Shown piece by piece: positions 29,443-37,848 of a stretch of 64,000 nt of DNA. The stretch is taken from positions 1,178,001-1,242,000 of the forward strand of contig NZ_CP063189.1 of assembly GCF_028609805.1 (NCBI RefSeq). Reading direction: 5' to 3'. The position numbers and the translations under genes were made by a program. The notes under the pieces are model-generated. The model worked only from the letters and a program-made list of their open reading frames with translations. It was not told where the DNA came from and made no database searches. The DNA comes from Corynebacterium massiliense DSM 45435 (GTDB taxonomy: Bacteria; Actinomycetota; Actinomycetes; Mycobacteriales; Mycobacteriaceae). Within the stretch, counting starts at the first letter, position 1. Every line of letters starts with the position of its first letter.

Positions 29443-30066
29443 TTAACGGCCGGGGGCGAGCAGCTTTTCCACGTACTTCGCCACGATATCGACCTCGAGG
29501 TTGACGCTGCCGCCAACCTCGAGACCACCCAGGATCGTCTCGGCGAGCGTGGTGGGAATCAGCGACACCTCGAAGTACCCGTGGCCTTCGTCTCCCCCCA
29601 CGGCGCTCACGGTCAGCGACGTGCCGCTAACCGCAATGGATCCTTTCTCCACCACGTAGCGGGCTAGCTCGTCCGGCAAGCTAAAGCGCAGCACGTCCCA
29701 GTGCTCTGCCGGGCTGCGGGACATCAGCGTGGCGGTGCCGTCGACGTGCCCTTGGACCAGGTGCCCGCCCATCCGCGTGGACGGCAGCAGCGCGCGCTCC
29801 AGGTTGACCGGGCTGCCTTCTGCCAGCTCGCCGAGGGCGGTGCGATCCAGCGATTCGCGCATGACGTCGGCGGTAAAGGTGCCCTCCTCCGGGCCTCCTT
29901 TCGCGCCCAGCTCGGCGACAGTCAGGCACACGCCGTTGACACTGATGGAATCGCCCAAGCGCGCCCCCTCGGTCACCTTCGGCGCGCGCACGGTCAGCCG
30001 CATCGCCTCGTCCTGCGGCTGGGTAGCGCTAATCGTGCCAACTTCTTCTACTAATCCGGTAAACAC
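29443..30066 (-). CDS. ribE: Riboflavin synthase (alpha subunit)
   Basis: Dismutates two lumazines to riboflavin. The 207 residues consist of two lumazine-binding repeats. The first begins MFTGLVEEVGTISATQPQ with GDSISVNGVCLTV. The second has HWDVLRFSLPDELARYVVEK and GSIAVSGTSLTVSAV. The start is GTG 30066, 10 bases after ribD. C-terminus NLEVDIVAKYVEKLL is typical. Some naming schemes call this gene ribC. Confidence 0.96.
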   Translation of the reverse strand: MFTGLVEEVGTISATQPQDEAMRLTVRAPKVTEGARLGDSISVNGVCLTVAELGAKGGPEEGTFTADVMRESLDRTALGELAEGSPVNLERALLPSTRMGGHLVQGHVDGTATLMSRSPAEHWDVLRFSLPDELARYVVEKGSIAVSGTSLTVSAVGGDEGHGYFEVSLIPTTLAETILGGLEVGGSVNLEVDIVAKYVEKLLAPGR

Positions 30067-30076
30067 TTCTTTCCCA

Positions 30077-31123
30077 CTACCCTTCTTCTCGTCGTTTCAG
30101 CTCCCACAGAATATCCGGCCCAAAGCGGCACACGCGCTGCGGCGTAAAGCGCGCGGCATCGCCCAGCGAAGGCCCCAGCGGACCAGCCATCACACCACGG
30201 CCGCCTCCCAGGACGAGCGGTGCGAGATACGCCTGGACAGCATCGACGAAGCCGCGCTGGAAAAACGACTGGATGAGCCCCGCCCCGCCCTCCACGAGGA
30301 CGTCCCGGCACCCCGCGGCGTGCAGCTCGCGCAGGGCCATATCGATGTCCGGGTACTGCACAAACCCCAACCGGTTGAGGTTCCCCGACTGCGGGGCCCC
30401 ATCGATGCTGCGCGTGCCGATGACCACCCGCCGCGGCTGATGCTCGCGCAGACTCCCATCCGGAAACCTGGCCGTCAGCGACGGGTTGTCCGCGAGAGCC
30501 GTCCCCGTGCCAACGATGATGGCGTCGCGGTGGGCGCGGTCCTCGTGTACCGCGGCGCGGGCCTGAGGCCCGGTGATCCACTGGCTCGTGCCGTCCGGGG
30601 CGGCGGTGTACCCGTCCAGTGTCTGGGCAAACTTCACGGTCACGTGCGGGCGCTGCCGCTCCACTGCACGCAGCCAATGTGCAACCCCATCGATGGGCAG
30701 CTCCGCATCGGGGCCGAAGGTATCCGGGGTCAGCTCGAGTTGCCCGACGTTCACCCCGGCTGCGCGCAGCGTCTGCGCACCTCCGCCCTCGGCCGCGCCG
30801 GGATCGCGGTGGAGGAAGTAGACGCCTACGACGCCGGCCCGGATAAGGGCCTGCGCGCACGGGCCCGTGCGACCGGTGTGGTTGCACGGCTCCAGGGTGA
30901 CCACCGCCGTGCCGCCTGTCGCCCGCGCCCCCGCCTCGCGCAGTGCCACAATCTCCGCGTGCGGACCGCCGGGCGGCTGGGTAGCGCCAGTGCCCACGAC
31001 ACGTCCGTCCGCGTCCAGAATCACCGCGCCTACCGGCGGATTGGGGCTTGTTGTCCCCCGCACGGACGCGCCCGCACGCAGGGCCCGCTTCAGCGCTGCG
31101 TACACCTCGGCGTGTGCCTCCAT
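30077..31123 (-). CDS. ribD: Bifunctional riboflavin deaminase/reductase RibD
   Basis: Carries out the deamination and side-chain reduction steps of riboflavin synthesis. The N-terminal deaminase (about 1-145) has zinc motifs GGPHAEIVALREAG and LEPCNHTGRTGPCAQALIRA. The C-terminal reductase has VTVKFAQTLDGYTAAPDGTS, VGTGTALADNPSLT and LVEGGAGLIQSFFQRG. It starts MEAHAEVYAALKRALRAG at ATG 31123, only 5 bases after the RsmB-Rpe stop, so there is no room for an FMN riboswitch in front of it. The length is normal. Confidence 0.96.
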   Translation of the reverse strand: MEAHAEVYAALKRALRAGASVRGTTSPNPPVGAVILDADGRVVGTGATQPPGGPHAEIVALREAGARATGGTAVVTLEPCNHTGRTGPCAQALIRAGVVGVYFLHRDPGAAEGGGAQTLRAAGVNVGQLELTPDTFGPDAELPIDGVAHWLRAVERQRPHVTVKFAQTLDGYTAAPDGTSQWITGPQARAAVHEDRAHRDAIIVGTGTALADNPSLTARFPDGSLREHQPRRVVIGTRSIDGAPQSGNLNRLGFVQYPDIDMALRELHAAGCRDVLVEGGAGLIQSFFQRGFVDAVQAYLAPLVLGGGRGVMAGPLGPSLGDAARFTPQRVCRFGPDILWELKRREEG

Positions 31124-31128
31124 CAGCG

Positions 31129-33408
31129 CTAGCTTTCCGCGGCGTCCCGCAACGCCTTCACCGCCGCTGCCGGGTCGTCCGCGCCAAAGACGGCGGACCC
31201 AGCCACGAAGGCGTCACACCCGGCGGCGACCGCCTGGCCGATGGTCTCAGTGGAGATGCCGCCATCGATTTCGATGACAGTGTCCACCCCTTCGGTGCTG
31301 TCAATCCGCTCGCGCAGCGCGCGCACCTTGTCCAGCATGTCCGGCATGAATTTCTGGCCGCCGAACCCGGGTTCGACGCTCATGACGAGGACCTCGTCAA
31401 ATTCTTTGAGGTGCTCCAGCCACGGCTCGATCGGGGTATCCGGTTTCACGGAGATGGCCGAACGCGCTCCCAAGCGACGGATGGTGCGGGCCAACTCGAT
31501 AGCCGCGTCCACATCGGGCACGGCCTCCACGTGGAAGATCACCGTGTCCGCCCCCGCCTCGACGTAGGTTTCTACCCAGTCGGCCGGGTTTTCAATCATG
31601 AGATGCACGTCGAGCGGTTTGTCCGTAATGCGGTTGACCGTCTTGGTGATGTCCGGCCCGAAAGAGAGGTTGGGCACGAAGTGGCCGTCCATGATGTCGA
31701 CGTGGATCCAGTCCACGCTGTCTTCCACCTCCGCAACCGCGGCACCCAGGCGCGCGAAGTCCGCCGACAGAATCGACGGCGCAATCTTCACTGCGCGTGG
31801 GGTGCTCTCGGCGCTTACCAGGGCCTCGGAGGCCTCCGGGGTCTCGGCTGCCTCTGGGGTTTCGGCGGCTGCCGAGACCCCGGTGCTAGTGGCGCGGCGC
31901 AGCACGGCGAAGAACATTGCGTCGGTGCCGTGGCGATGCGGCCACATCTGGACGGACTTCTCCTGGCCGATGTCCCCCATATCGGGCACGAGCGCATGCG
32001 CGTCTTCTTCCACCGCGCCGAGTTCTTTCACCGCACGATCGACGATGCCGCGGGTCTCCCGCAGGTCCGGCGAGCAGGTCGAATACACCACGACGCCGCC
32101 GGGCCGGACCAACTGGAGCGCGGAAGCGAGTAGCTCGAACTGCAGCGTGTTCAGGTCTGCAATGTCCTCTTCGGACTTGCGCCAGCGCGCCTCGGGGCGC
32201 CGGCGGAGGGCGCCGAGTCCGGAACAGGGGGCATCGACAAGAACGCGATCGAAACCTTTCCCCACGCCAGGATCGCGCCCGTCGGCCACGTGCACCTTGA
32301 CGGGCAGTCCCTGCGTGGCCTGGCTGACCAGCTGCGCGCGGTGCGGGGCCACTTCGACGGCGTCCACCTGCGCGCCCTCGATGCGGGCCAGTGCCGCGAG
32401 CAGCGCGGTCTTGCCACCCGGCCCGGCGCACAGATCGAGCCACCGACCGGAGTTGTCGCCGGTGACTTCCGCCTCGGCCAGCGCACGGGCGATGAGCTGG
32501 GAACCTTCGTCCTGCACCGCGGCGAGGCCCTCGCGTACCGGGGCGAGCTCGCCGGGATCCCCGGACTCCATGTACACCGCGTACGGCGAGTATTTGCCCT
32601 CCTCATTTCCCGTGATAAGGGCGAGTTCTTCCGCGGACATCTCCCCCGGCCGTGCCGCCAGGTGCACCACGGGGCGTTCCGAATCGGCAGCTAAGGCAGC
32701 GTCCAGTTCGTCCTCACCGACGATCCGGGCGAAGGACACGGCGATCCACCGCGGGTGGGCATGCCGGAACGCGGCGGCCCCGATGGCATCCGTAGGCGCG
32801 AGTTCAGCCAGCCACTCCTCCGCGCCCTTCGCGGTGACGGCGCGCATGACCGCGTTCACAAATCCCTTCGCGGATCGCTCGGCCGCCGCCACCAGGTGCA
32901 CCGTGGTATCCACCGCGGCGTGGTCTTCCACCCGCGTGTACATCACCTGGTAGGTGCCCAGCCGGAGCGCGTTGCGGACAACCGGGCTCATCTGGTCCAG
33001 CGGGCGGCTGGCGCACTTGTCGATGACCTGGTCGACAATCCCCTTCGCGCGCAGCGTGCCGTAGGTGATCTCCGTGGCGAAGGCAGCGTCCCTGCCTTTC
33101 AGCTTCTCCTCGCGCAGCACCTTCGGCAGCACGAGGTTGGCAAACGCGCCTTCGGCATCCACCCGCAGAAGCGTGTAGAGCGCCACCGTGCGCGGCGCGT
33201 CGACGGACTCGCTCTGCAGCCCGTCGAGGGATACCGCGGCCGCAGTGGGATGTGCCTGACCGGCCTGACCGGCGTGACCGGCCTGAGTACGGGTGCGCGG
33301 GGTTTTCCCCGCGGTGCGGTTGACCCGCCGCCCATCCGCCGCGCGGGTCTTCCCGCCCGGTGTGTCGTTCTTACGCGCGCGCGAGCGCGACCTGAATCCG
33401 CCGCTCAT
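31129..33408 (-). CDS. Fusion: 16S rRNA m5C methyltransferase RsmB + ribulose-phosphate 3-epimerase Rpe
   Basis: One uninterrupted 759-codon frame joins two enzymes. Residues about 1-65 are a basic, disordered tail (repeat AGHAGQAGQAH). Residues 70-195 resemble a NusB-like RNA-binding domain. Residues about 200-505 are the methyltransferase, with SAM motif DLCAGPGGK (325-333), Cys395 in APCSG and Cys445 in YSTCSP. Residues 506-539 are an Ala/Glu/Thr/Pro linker containing AETPEA twice. Residues 540-759 are a complete Rpe: IAPSILSADF, HVDIMDGHFVPNLSFGPDI, MSVEPGFGGQKFMP, IEIDGGI. In relatives I know, rsmB and rpe are separate neighbours. An internal GTG (31791) could start Rpe alone but has no good Shine-Dalgarno. 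ATG 33408 overlaps the fmt stop; ribD follows. Confidence 0.9.
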   Translation of the reverse strand: MSGGFRSRSRARKNDTPGGKTRAADGRRVNRTAGKTPRTRTQAGHAGQAGQAHPTAAAVSLDGLQSESVDAPRTVALYTLLRVDAEGAFANLVLPKVLREEKLKGRDAAFATEITYGTLRAKGIVDQVIDKCASRPLDQMSPVVRNALRLGTYQVMYTRVEDHAAVDTTVHLVAAAERSAKGFVNAVMRAVTAKGAEEWLAELAPTDAIGAAAFRHAHPRWIAVSFARIVGEDELDAALAADSERPVVHLAARPGEMSAEELALITGNEEGKYSPYAVYMESGDPGELAPVREGLAAVQDEGSQLIARALAEAEVTGDNSGRWLDLCAGPGGKTALLAALARIEGAQVDAVEVAPHRAQLVSQATQGLPVKVHVADGRDPGVGKGFDRVLVDAPCSGLGALRRRPEARWRKSEEDIADLNTLQFELLASALQLVRPGGVVVYSTCSPDLRETRGIVDRAVKELGAVEEDAHALVPDMGDIGQEKSVQMWPHRHGTDAMFFAVLRRATSTGVSAAAETPEAAETPEASEALVSAESTPRAVKIAPSILSADFARLGAAVAEVEDSVDWIHVDIMDGHFVPNLSFGPDITKTVNRITDKPLDVHLMIENPADWVETYVEAGADTVIFHVEAVPDVDAAIELARTIRRLGARSAISVKPDTPIEPWLEHLKEFDEVLVMSVEPGFGGQKFMPDMLDKVRALRERIDSTEGVDTVIEIDGGISTETIGQAVAAGCDAFVAGSAVFGADDPAAAVKALRDAAES
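31831..31866 (-). repeat. Two 18-base imperfect repeats in the RsmB-Rpe linker
   Basis: Two adjacent 18-base units (31849-31866 and 31831-31848, minus strand) agree at 15 of 18 positions. They encode AETPEA twice at residues 515-526. The three differences include two synonymous third-base changes. This looks like an older in-frame duplication kept as a flexible linker. Confidence 0.75.
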
Positions 33409-34415
33409 TGGAACACCACCCGTTCGTTATCGGAGTCGTCTGCGTCAGCCCCCTGGCTCAGCTGCGCCGGGTTAAACCCGCGGGCCCAGTCCGCGGCATT
33501 CATCATCTTCTTGCCCGGCGGCTGGATCCAGGCCAGGCGCACGGCGGTCGTAGCCGTACCCACCCATACGCCGTGCTTGCCGATGTCCAGCTCGCCCGGT
33601 CGAAGCCCACTCGGTCGAAGGTCATGCGCCGCGTCAGCGGGCACGTCTTCCACCGCGGCGAGCGGGCCTACCTTGAAGCGCTTGCCGCAGGCCAGCGTCC
33701 ACGCCCCCGGGCCGGGGGTGTAGGCGCGGATTTGGCGATCCACGTCCGCCGCAGACCGCGACCAGTCGATGTGGGCGTCTTCCTTTTGGATCTTCGGCGC
33801 GTAGGACGCGCCCTCTTCGTCCTGGGCGCGGGGCGTAATCGCCCCGTCCTCGAGGCCGTCCATGGTCTCTACCAGCAGATCCGCGCCGGCGTAGGCGAGG
33901 CGCGTAAGTAGGTCATCGGCAGTATCGGTGGGCTGGATATCTTCTTCCAGCGTGGCCAAAACGTCGCCGGTATCGAGCCCCTCATCGATCCGGAAAGTGG
34001 TCGCGCCAGTGCGCGTATCCCCGGCGGCGATGGCGGCCTGCACCGGCGCGGCACCCCGCCACGCGGGCAGCAGCGAAAAGTGCAGGTTGACCCAGCCGTG
34101 GGCCGCGATTCCTAAGAGATCCGGGGTGATGAGGTTGCCGTAAGCCACGACGGGGATGGCGTCGGGGGCCAGCCCGCTCAGCCACTGGCGCACCTGTTGG
34201 CCGTCCTCGGTCCCGGGTTTCAGGCTGTTTGGCGTGAGCACCTCAATCCCGTGTTTTTCCGCCACGGCCTTGACCGGGCTCGGACGCAGGCTGCGCCCAC
34301 GTCCGACGCGGGCGTCGGGCCGAGTGAGAACGCCCACCACCTCGTGGCGGGACGCTATGAGCTTTTCCAGGGCGACAACGGCGGGTTCAGGGGTGCCGGC
34401 GAACACTAATCGCAC
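33405..34415 (-). CDS. fmt: Methionyl-tRNA formyltransferase
   Basis: Formylates initiator Met-tRNA. The 336 residues start at GTG 34415 (VRLVFAGTPEPAVVALEKL). Family motifs are NLHFSLLPAWRGAAPVQAA, with the SLLP signature, and FRIDEGLDTGDVLA. The C-terminal OB-like part has ADVDRQIRAYTPGPGAW and GTATTAVRLAWIQPPGKK. GGAAGGA lies upstream of GTG. The frame stays open 152 codons further upstream, but that overlaps priA and is not Fmt. It overlaps the RsmB-Rpe start as ATGA, so the two genes are translationally coupled. Confidence 0.95.
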   Translation of the reverse strand: MRLVFAGTPEPAVVALEKLIASRHEVVGVLTRPDARVGRGRSLRPSPVKAVAEKHGIEVLTPNSLKPGTEDGQQVRQWLSGLAPDAIPVVAYGNLITPDLLGIAAHGWVNLHFSLLPAWRGAAPVQAAIAAGDTRTGATTFRIDEGLDTGDVLATLEEDIQPTDTADDLLTRLAYAGADLLVETMDGLEDGAITPRAQDEEGASYAPKIQKEDAHIDWSRSAADVDRQIRAYTPGPGAWTLACGKRFKVGPLAAVEDVPADAAHDLRPSGLRPGELDIGKHGVWVGTATTAVRLAWIQPPGKKMMNAADWARGFNPAQLSQGADADDSDNERVVFQ

Positions 34416-34470
34416 AGTTAGCCATCCTTCCTTCCAGGGGCACGGGGAGCGTGTGCGGGAACTACCCGTA

Positions 34471-36501
34471 TTATCCCACGTGGATCGGATCGACCTGGAT
34501 CCGCATGGGCAAGTCATTTTTGCGCGCCGAGCGCTGCGCATTCGCGCGCCGCAACGCTCGGCCCAGCTCCGAGCGCGGCCCGGGCGGGGTGCGGACCAGC
34601 AGCCGCTGGGGTGGGCCGAAGCGCTGGGCATCGTACTCGCCGGGCAAGGGATCGGCCTGCCCCAACGGCACTGGGCCGAGGATCTCCGCGTTAGCGGGAA
34701 GTTCCACCAGGGAAGAAAACGCGTCCAAGCCAGCGTCCGGCCCGTCGACGGCCGCCATGTGGACCGCCGGCGGGAATCCCACCTGCCGGCGCGCGGCCAG
34801 CTCGGCGGCAGCGGCATCCGCGAACGCCCAGCGGGTAAGAAAGCCCACCGGTTCGAGTTCGGGATCGGCAACGACGATGACAGCCCCGCCGTTGTCCGCG
34901 GGGCGGCACAGCGCCGCCGCGCGGCCCCAGGTAGCGAGCGCTTCCTCGGTGGCGCGCAAATCCTGCCGGTTCAACAGCGCGCCCGTATCCGCCAAGACCA
35001 CCGCGCCATACGCGCCGCCGCTAATGCGCGGTTCCGCACCGGGAGTGGCGATAACCAGCGCGGGCTTGTCGTCGAGTTCCTCGACGATGCGGTTGCCACC
35101 GGATACCACCACACGCGTGCTGGGAAAGACCTTCCCCAGCTCTTCGGCCGTACGGTCCGATCCCAAAACGATGGCCCGCAGGCGGGATCCGCCGCAGTCC
35201 GCGCACCGGAAACGCAAGGCTATGCGCCCGCACCAGCGGCACGTCGGCGCCGACGCTTCGTTGCGGCCGCCCTCGGAAGTGGGAAGACCCAAAGGCCCGT
35301 TGCAATGCCGGCACCGCGCGGCGGCGTGGCAATTCCCACAGGCAAGAACCGGGATATACCCCTTGCGCGGCGACTGGACGAGCACGGCCTCCCCGCGATC
35401 TAGTGCGGCGCGCATCGCTTGGAAAGCGGATCCGGCGATGGAGCTGGGGTCGCCACCGCTGACGTCGCGGCCGAGCGAGAGGCCGTATGGCCCCACCGCG
35501 ACGACGCGCGGGACGGTGCCAGCCAGCGTGGATTCTGCGGGAAGCAGGTCATGGACCCACCCGGATTCCACCAGGTACTGGGTTTCTGCGGTGCGCGCGA
35601 CACCGCCGATGATCAGCGAGCAGCCCTCGACAGCCGAGCGCGTCGTCAGCACCTCACGGGCGTGCACGTAGGGCTTCTTGTTGTCCACGAGGGAGTCGTC
35701 GCCATCGTCAAGCACGACGGCCAGGCGCAGGTTCTGCACGGGGGCGAACGCGGCGGACCGGGTGCCCAGCACGATGCGGGCCTGGCCGGTCAGGGCGGAC
35801 AGGTACCGCCGGTAGCGCGCCTGGGGGCCCAGCGAGTTCGTCAGCACCGCGACTTGCTTGGCGGCCAGGTGCTCGCGTAGGTGGGACTCGAGCAGGTCCA
35901 CGGTCTTTTGATCGGGGACTACGAGAAGGACTCCCCCGCCATCTACCGCCACCTTGGTCGCCAGCGCGGCGAGAGCACCCAGCCAGGAGTCGCCGGGCGG
36001 GAGCTGCCAGGCGGCGCGGGACGTCGTTCCCGCCAGCACGGCATCGACGAAGGATCGGCCGAAGATATAGTCCTCCCAGCCGGAAAGATCTGGCTCGCGC
36101 ACCTCGCCAAAGGATTCCCAAGGCGTGTCCAAGTCGGATTCCTCGGCCCGCGCGTGGCGGGGAGGGATGGCGGAGCGAATGATGTCCGGGCGCGTTCCGC
36201 CGTAGCGGTTCGCCAGCGACTCGATGAGCTGGGCTATCGCCGGCGGGTAGACCACGTACGGCGAGATCACCCTGTCGATGAAGCGGAGATCACCTGAAAA
36301 ATCGGAGCGGCCCAGCCGCTCGAGCACGATCGCGTCCTGCAGCTTGCCGTTGAACCGGATGCGGACTTTGACTCCCGGCTGCGCGGCCGCGGAGTCGTCC
36401 TCCGCGACGAGGTAATCAAAGCCGCGGTCGAGGTGCGCAACCGTCAGTAAAGGCAATACCCGCGCTACCGGTGCGGTCGCGGCGGGTATCTTCTTCGGCA
36501 T
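34471..36501 (-). CDS. priA: PriA-like replication restart protein lacking helicase motifs
   Basis: Relative of the PriA primosome protein, which reloads the replisome at stalled forks. The 676 residues keep the N-terminal DNA-binding part (VLPLLTVAHLDRGFDYLVAE) and the zinc module with eight cysteines (388, 391, 397, 400, 421, 424, 433, 436). The helicase core is degenerate. Residues 168-175 read PPGDSWLG where a Walker A would be, and LDDGDDS (264-270) replaces the DEEH motif. Actinobacterial PriA proteins are known for this loss, so ATP-driven unwinding is unlikely. It lies 35 bases after metK and 55 before fmt, probably in one operon. Confidence 0.92.
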   Translation of the reverse strand: MPKKIPAATAPVARVLPLLTVAHLDRGFDYLVAEDDSAAAQPGVKVRIRFNGKLQDAIVLERLGRSDFSGDLRFIDRVISPYVVYPPAIAQLIESLANRYGGTRPDIIRSAIPPRHARAEESDLDTPWESFGEVREPDLSGWEDYIFGRSFVDAVLAGTTSRAAWQLPPGDSWLGALAALATKVAVDGGGVLLVVPDQKTVDLLESHLREHLAAKQVAVLTNSLGPQARYRRYLSALTGQARIVLGTRSAAFAPVQNLRLAVVLDDGDDSLVDNKKPYVHAREVLTTRSAVEGCSLIIGGVARTAETQYLVESGWVHDLLPAESTLAGTVPRVVAVGPYGLSLGRDVSGGDPSSIAGSAFQAMRAALDRGEAVLVQSPRKGYIPVLACGNCHAAARCRHCNGPLGLPTSEGGRNEASAPTCRWCGRIALRFRCADCGGSRLRAIVLGSDRTAEELGKVFPSTRVVVSGGNRIVEELDDKPALVIATPGAEPRISGGAYGAVVLADTGALLNRQDLRATEEALATWGRAAALCRPADNGGAVIVVADPELEPVGFLTRWAFADAAAAELAARRQVGFPPAVHMAAVDGPDAGLDAFSSLVELPANAEILGPVPLGQADPLPGEYDAQRFGPPQRLLVRTPPGPRSELGRALRRANAQRSARKNDLPMRIQVDPIHVG

Positions 36502-36536
36502 AGGCGCCGATTCTACAAGACGCAGGCGGGGTAAAT

Positions 36537-37760
36537 TTACAGCCCAGCGGCGCGACGCAGGGCGTCAACCCGGTCGGTCTTTTCCCATGGAAGGTCGATG
36601 TCAGTGCGGCCGAAGTGACCGTAGGTGGCGGTCTGCTGGTAAATCGGGCGCAGCAGGTCCAGCTCGCGGATGATGGCGGCCGGGCGCAGATCGAAGACTT
36701 CGTCGATGGCGGCCTGGATGGCGGCATCGTCAAGCCCGTGCTTAGCGGTGCCGAACGTCTCCACGTACAGGCCCACCGGCTTGGCGCGGCCGATGGCGTA
36801 GGCCACCTGGACCTCCGCGCGATCGGCCAAATCGGCTGCGACGATGTTCTTGGCCACCCAGCGCATGGCGTAGGCGGCGGAACGGTCGACCTTTGACGGA
36901 TCCTTACCGGAAAACGCGCCGCCGCCGTGGCGTGCGGTGCCGCCGTACGTATCCACGATGATCTTGCGGCCGGTCAGCCCGGCGTCACCCATCGGCCCGC
37001 CAACGATGAAGGAGCCGGAGGGGTTGATGAGAAGCTTCGTGTCGTCGCTGTAGAACTTCTCTAGGCCGGCGTCCTTTACCACCCACTCGACGACGTGTTC
37101 GCGCAGCTGCTCGGCCAGCCACTCTTGGCTGACGTCCGCGTCGTGTTGGGAGGAGATAACGATGGTGTCCAGCGCGACGGCGGTATCGCCCTCGTAGACG
37201 AAGGTGACCTGGGTCTTGCCGTCCGGGCGCAGGTGCGGGACGATGCCCTGCTTGCGCACCTGGCTGAGCCGGAGCGACAGGCGGTGGGCGGTGGAAATAG
37301 GAAGCGGCATGTACTCGGCGGTTTCGTTCGATGCGTAGCCGAACATCAAGCCCTGGTCGCCTGCGCCGGCGCGGTCCTCGTCCTCGGTCTCGCCGCCGGA
37401 GCGCACCTCCTGGGAGGTATCCACGCCGTCGCCGATCTCCTGGGACTGCTCGCCGATGGCGACGTTGACGCCACAGGTCTTGCCGTCGAAGCCGACGTCG
37501 GAGGAGTTAAACCCAATATCGGTGAGAATGCTGCGCACCAGGTGGGGAATCTCCACGTATGCCTCGGTGCGGACCTCGCCCACCACGTGGACCTGGCCCG
37601 TGGTGGCCAGCGTTTCCACCGCCACGCGGGAGTTGGGATCCTCGGCGAGGAGTGCGTCCAAAATCGCGTCCGAAATGGCGTCACAAATCTTGTCCGGATG
37701 CCCCTCGGTCACGGACTCGGAGGTAAAGAGGCGAACAGACGAGGAATTCTCAGCAGTCAC
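36537..37760 (-). CDS. metK: S-adenosylmethionine synthetase
   Basis: Makes SAM from methionine and ATP. The 407 residues start at GTG 37760 ([20 protein letters not shown]). Motifs are [32 protein letters not shown], and [20 protein letters not shown]. The C-terminal [15 protein letters not shown] is typical. AGAAGGA lies about 9 bases before GTG. A further upstream ATG at 37817 is open but lies in the leader and does not match the family N-terminus. The length equals the 407 residues I recall for C. glutamicum. An McbR-type palindrome lies about 60 bases upstream. Confidence 0.97.
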   Translation of the reverse strand: MTAENSSSVRLFTSESVTEGHPDKICDAISDAILDALLAEDPNSRVAVETLATTGQVHVVGEVRTEAYVEIPHLVRSILTDIGFNSSDVGFDGKTCGVNVAIGEQSQEIGDGVDTSQEVRSGGETEDEDRAGAGDQGLMFGYASNETAEYMPLPISTAHRLSLRLSQVRKQGIVPHLRPDGKTQVTFVYEGDTAVALDTIVISSQHDADVSQEWLAEQLREHVVEWVVKDAGLEKFYSDDTKLLINPSGSFIVGGPMGDAGLTGRKIIVDTYGGTARHGGGAFSGKDPSKVDRSAAYAMRWVAKNIVAADLADRAEVQVAYAIGRAKPVGLYVETFGTAKHGLDDAAIQAAIDEVFDLRPAAIIRELDLLRPIYQQTATYGHFGRTDIDLPWEKTDRVDALRRAAGL

Positions 37761-37821
37761 GTGTGAACTATCCTTCTGACTAATCGGCATCGGCGTACAC
37801 CTAGTTTTACCCGTCACAGCC

Positions 37822-37837
37822 TAGACTAAGCGGTCTA
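37822..37837. promoter_or_regulatory. TAGAC-N6-GTCTA palindrome, candidate McbR operator of metK
   Basis: TAGACTAAGCGGTCTA matches TAGAC-N6-GTCTA exactly, the motif I recall for McbR, the TetR-type repressor of sulfur amino acid genes in corynebacteria. It lies 62-77 bases upstream of the metK GTG, next to a possible -10 box TAAAAC (37804-37809, minus strand). Repression of metK when S-adenosylhomocysteine is low would follow by analogy. Confidence 0.7.
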
Positions 37838-37848
37838 CACGGGCAAGA

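Noticed and set aside
37761..37848. SAM riboswitch in the metK leader
   Set aside because: The leader is too short and lacks a recognisable aptamer; the McbR-type palindrome explains regulation better.
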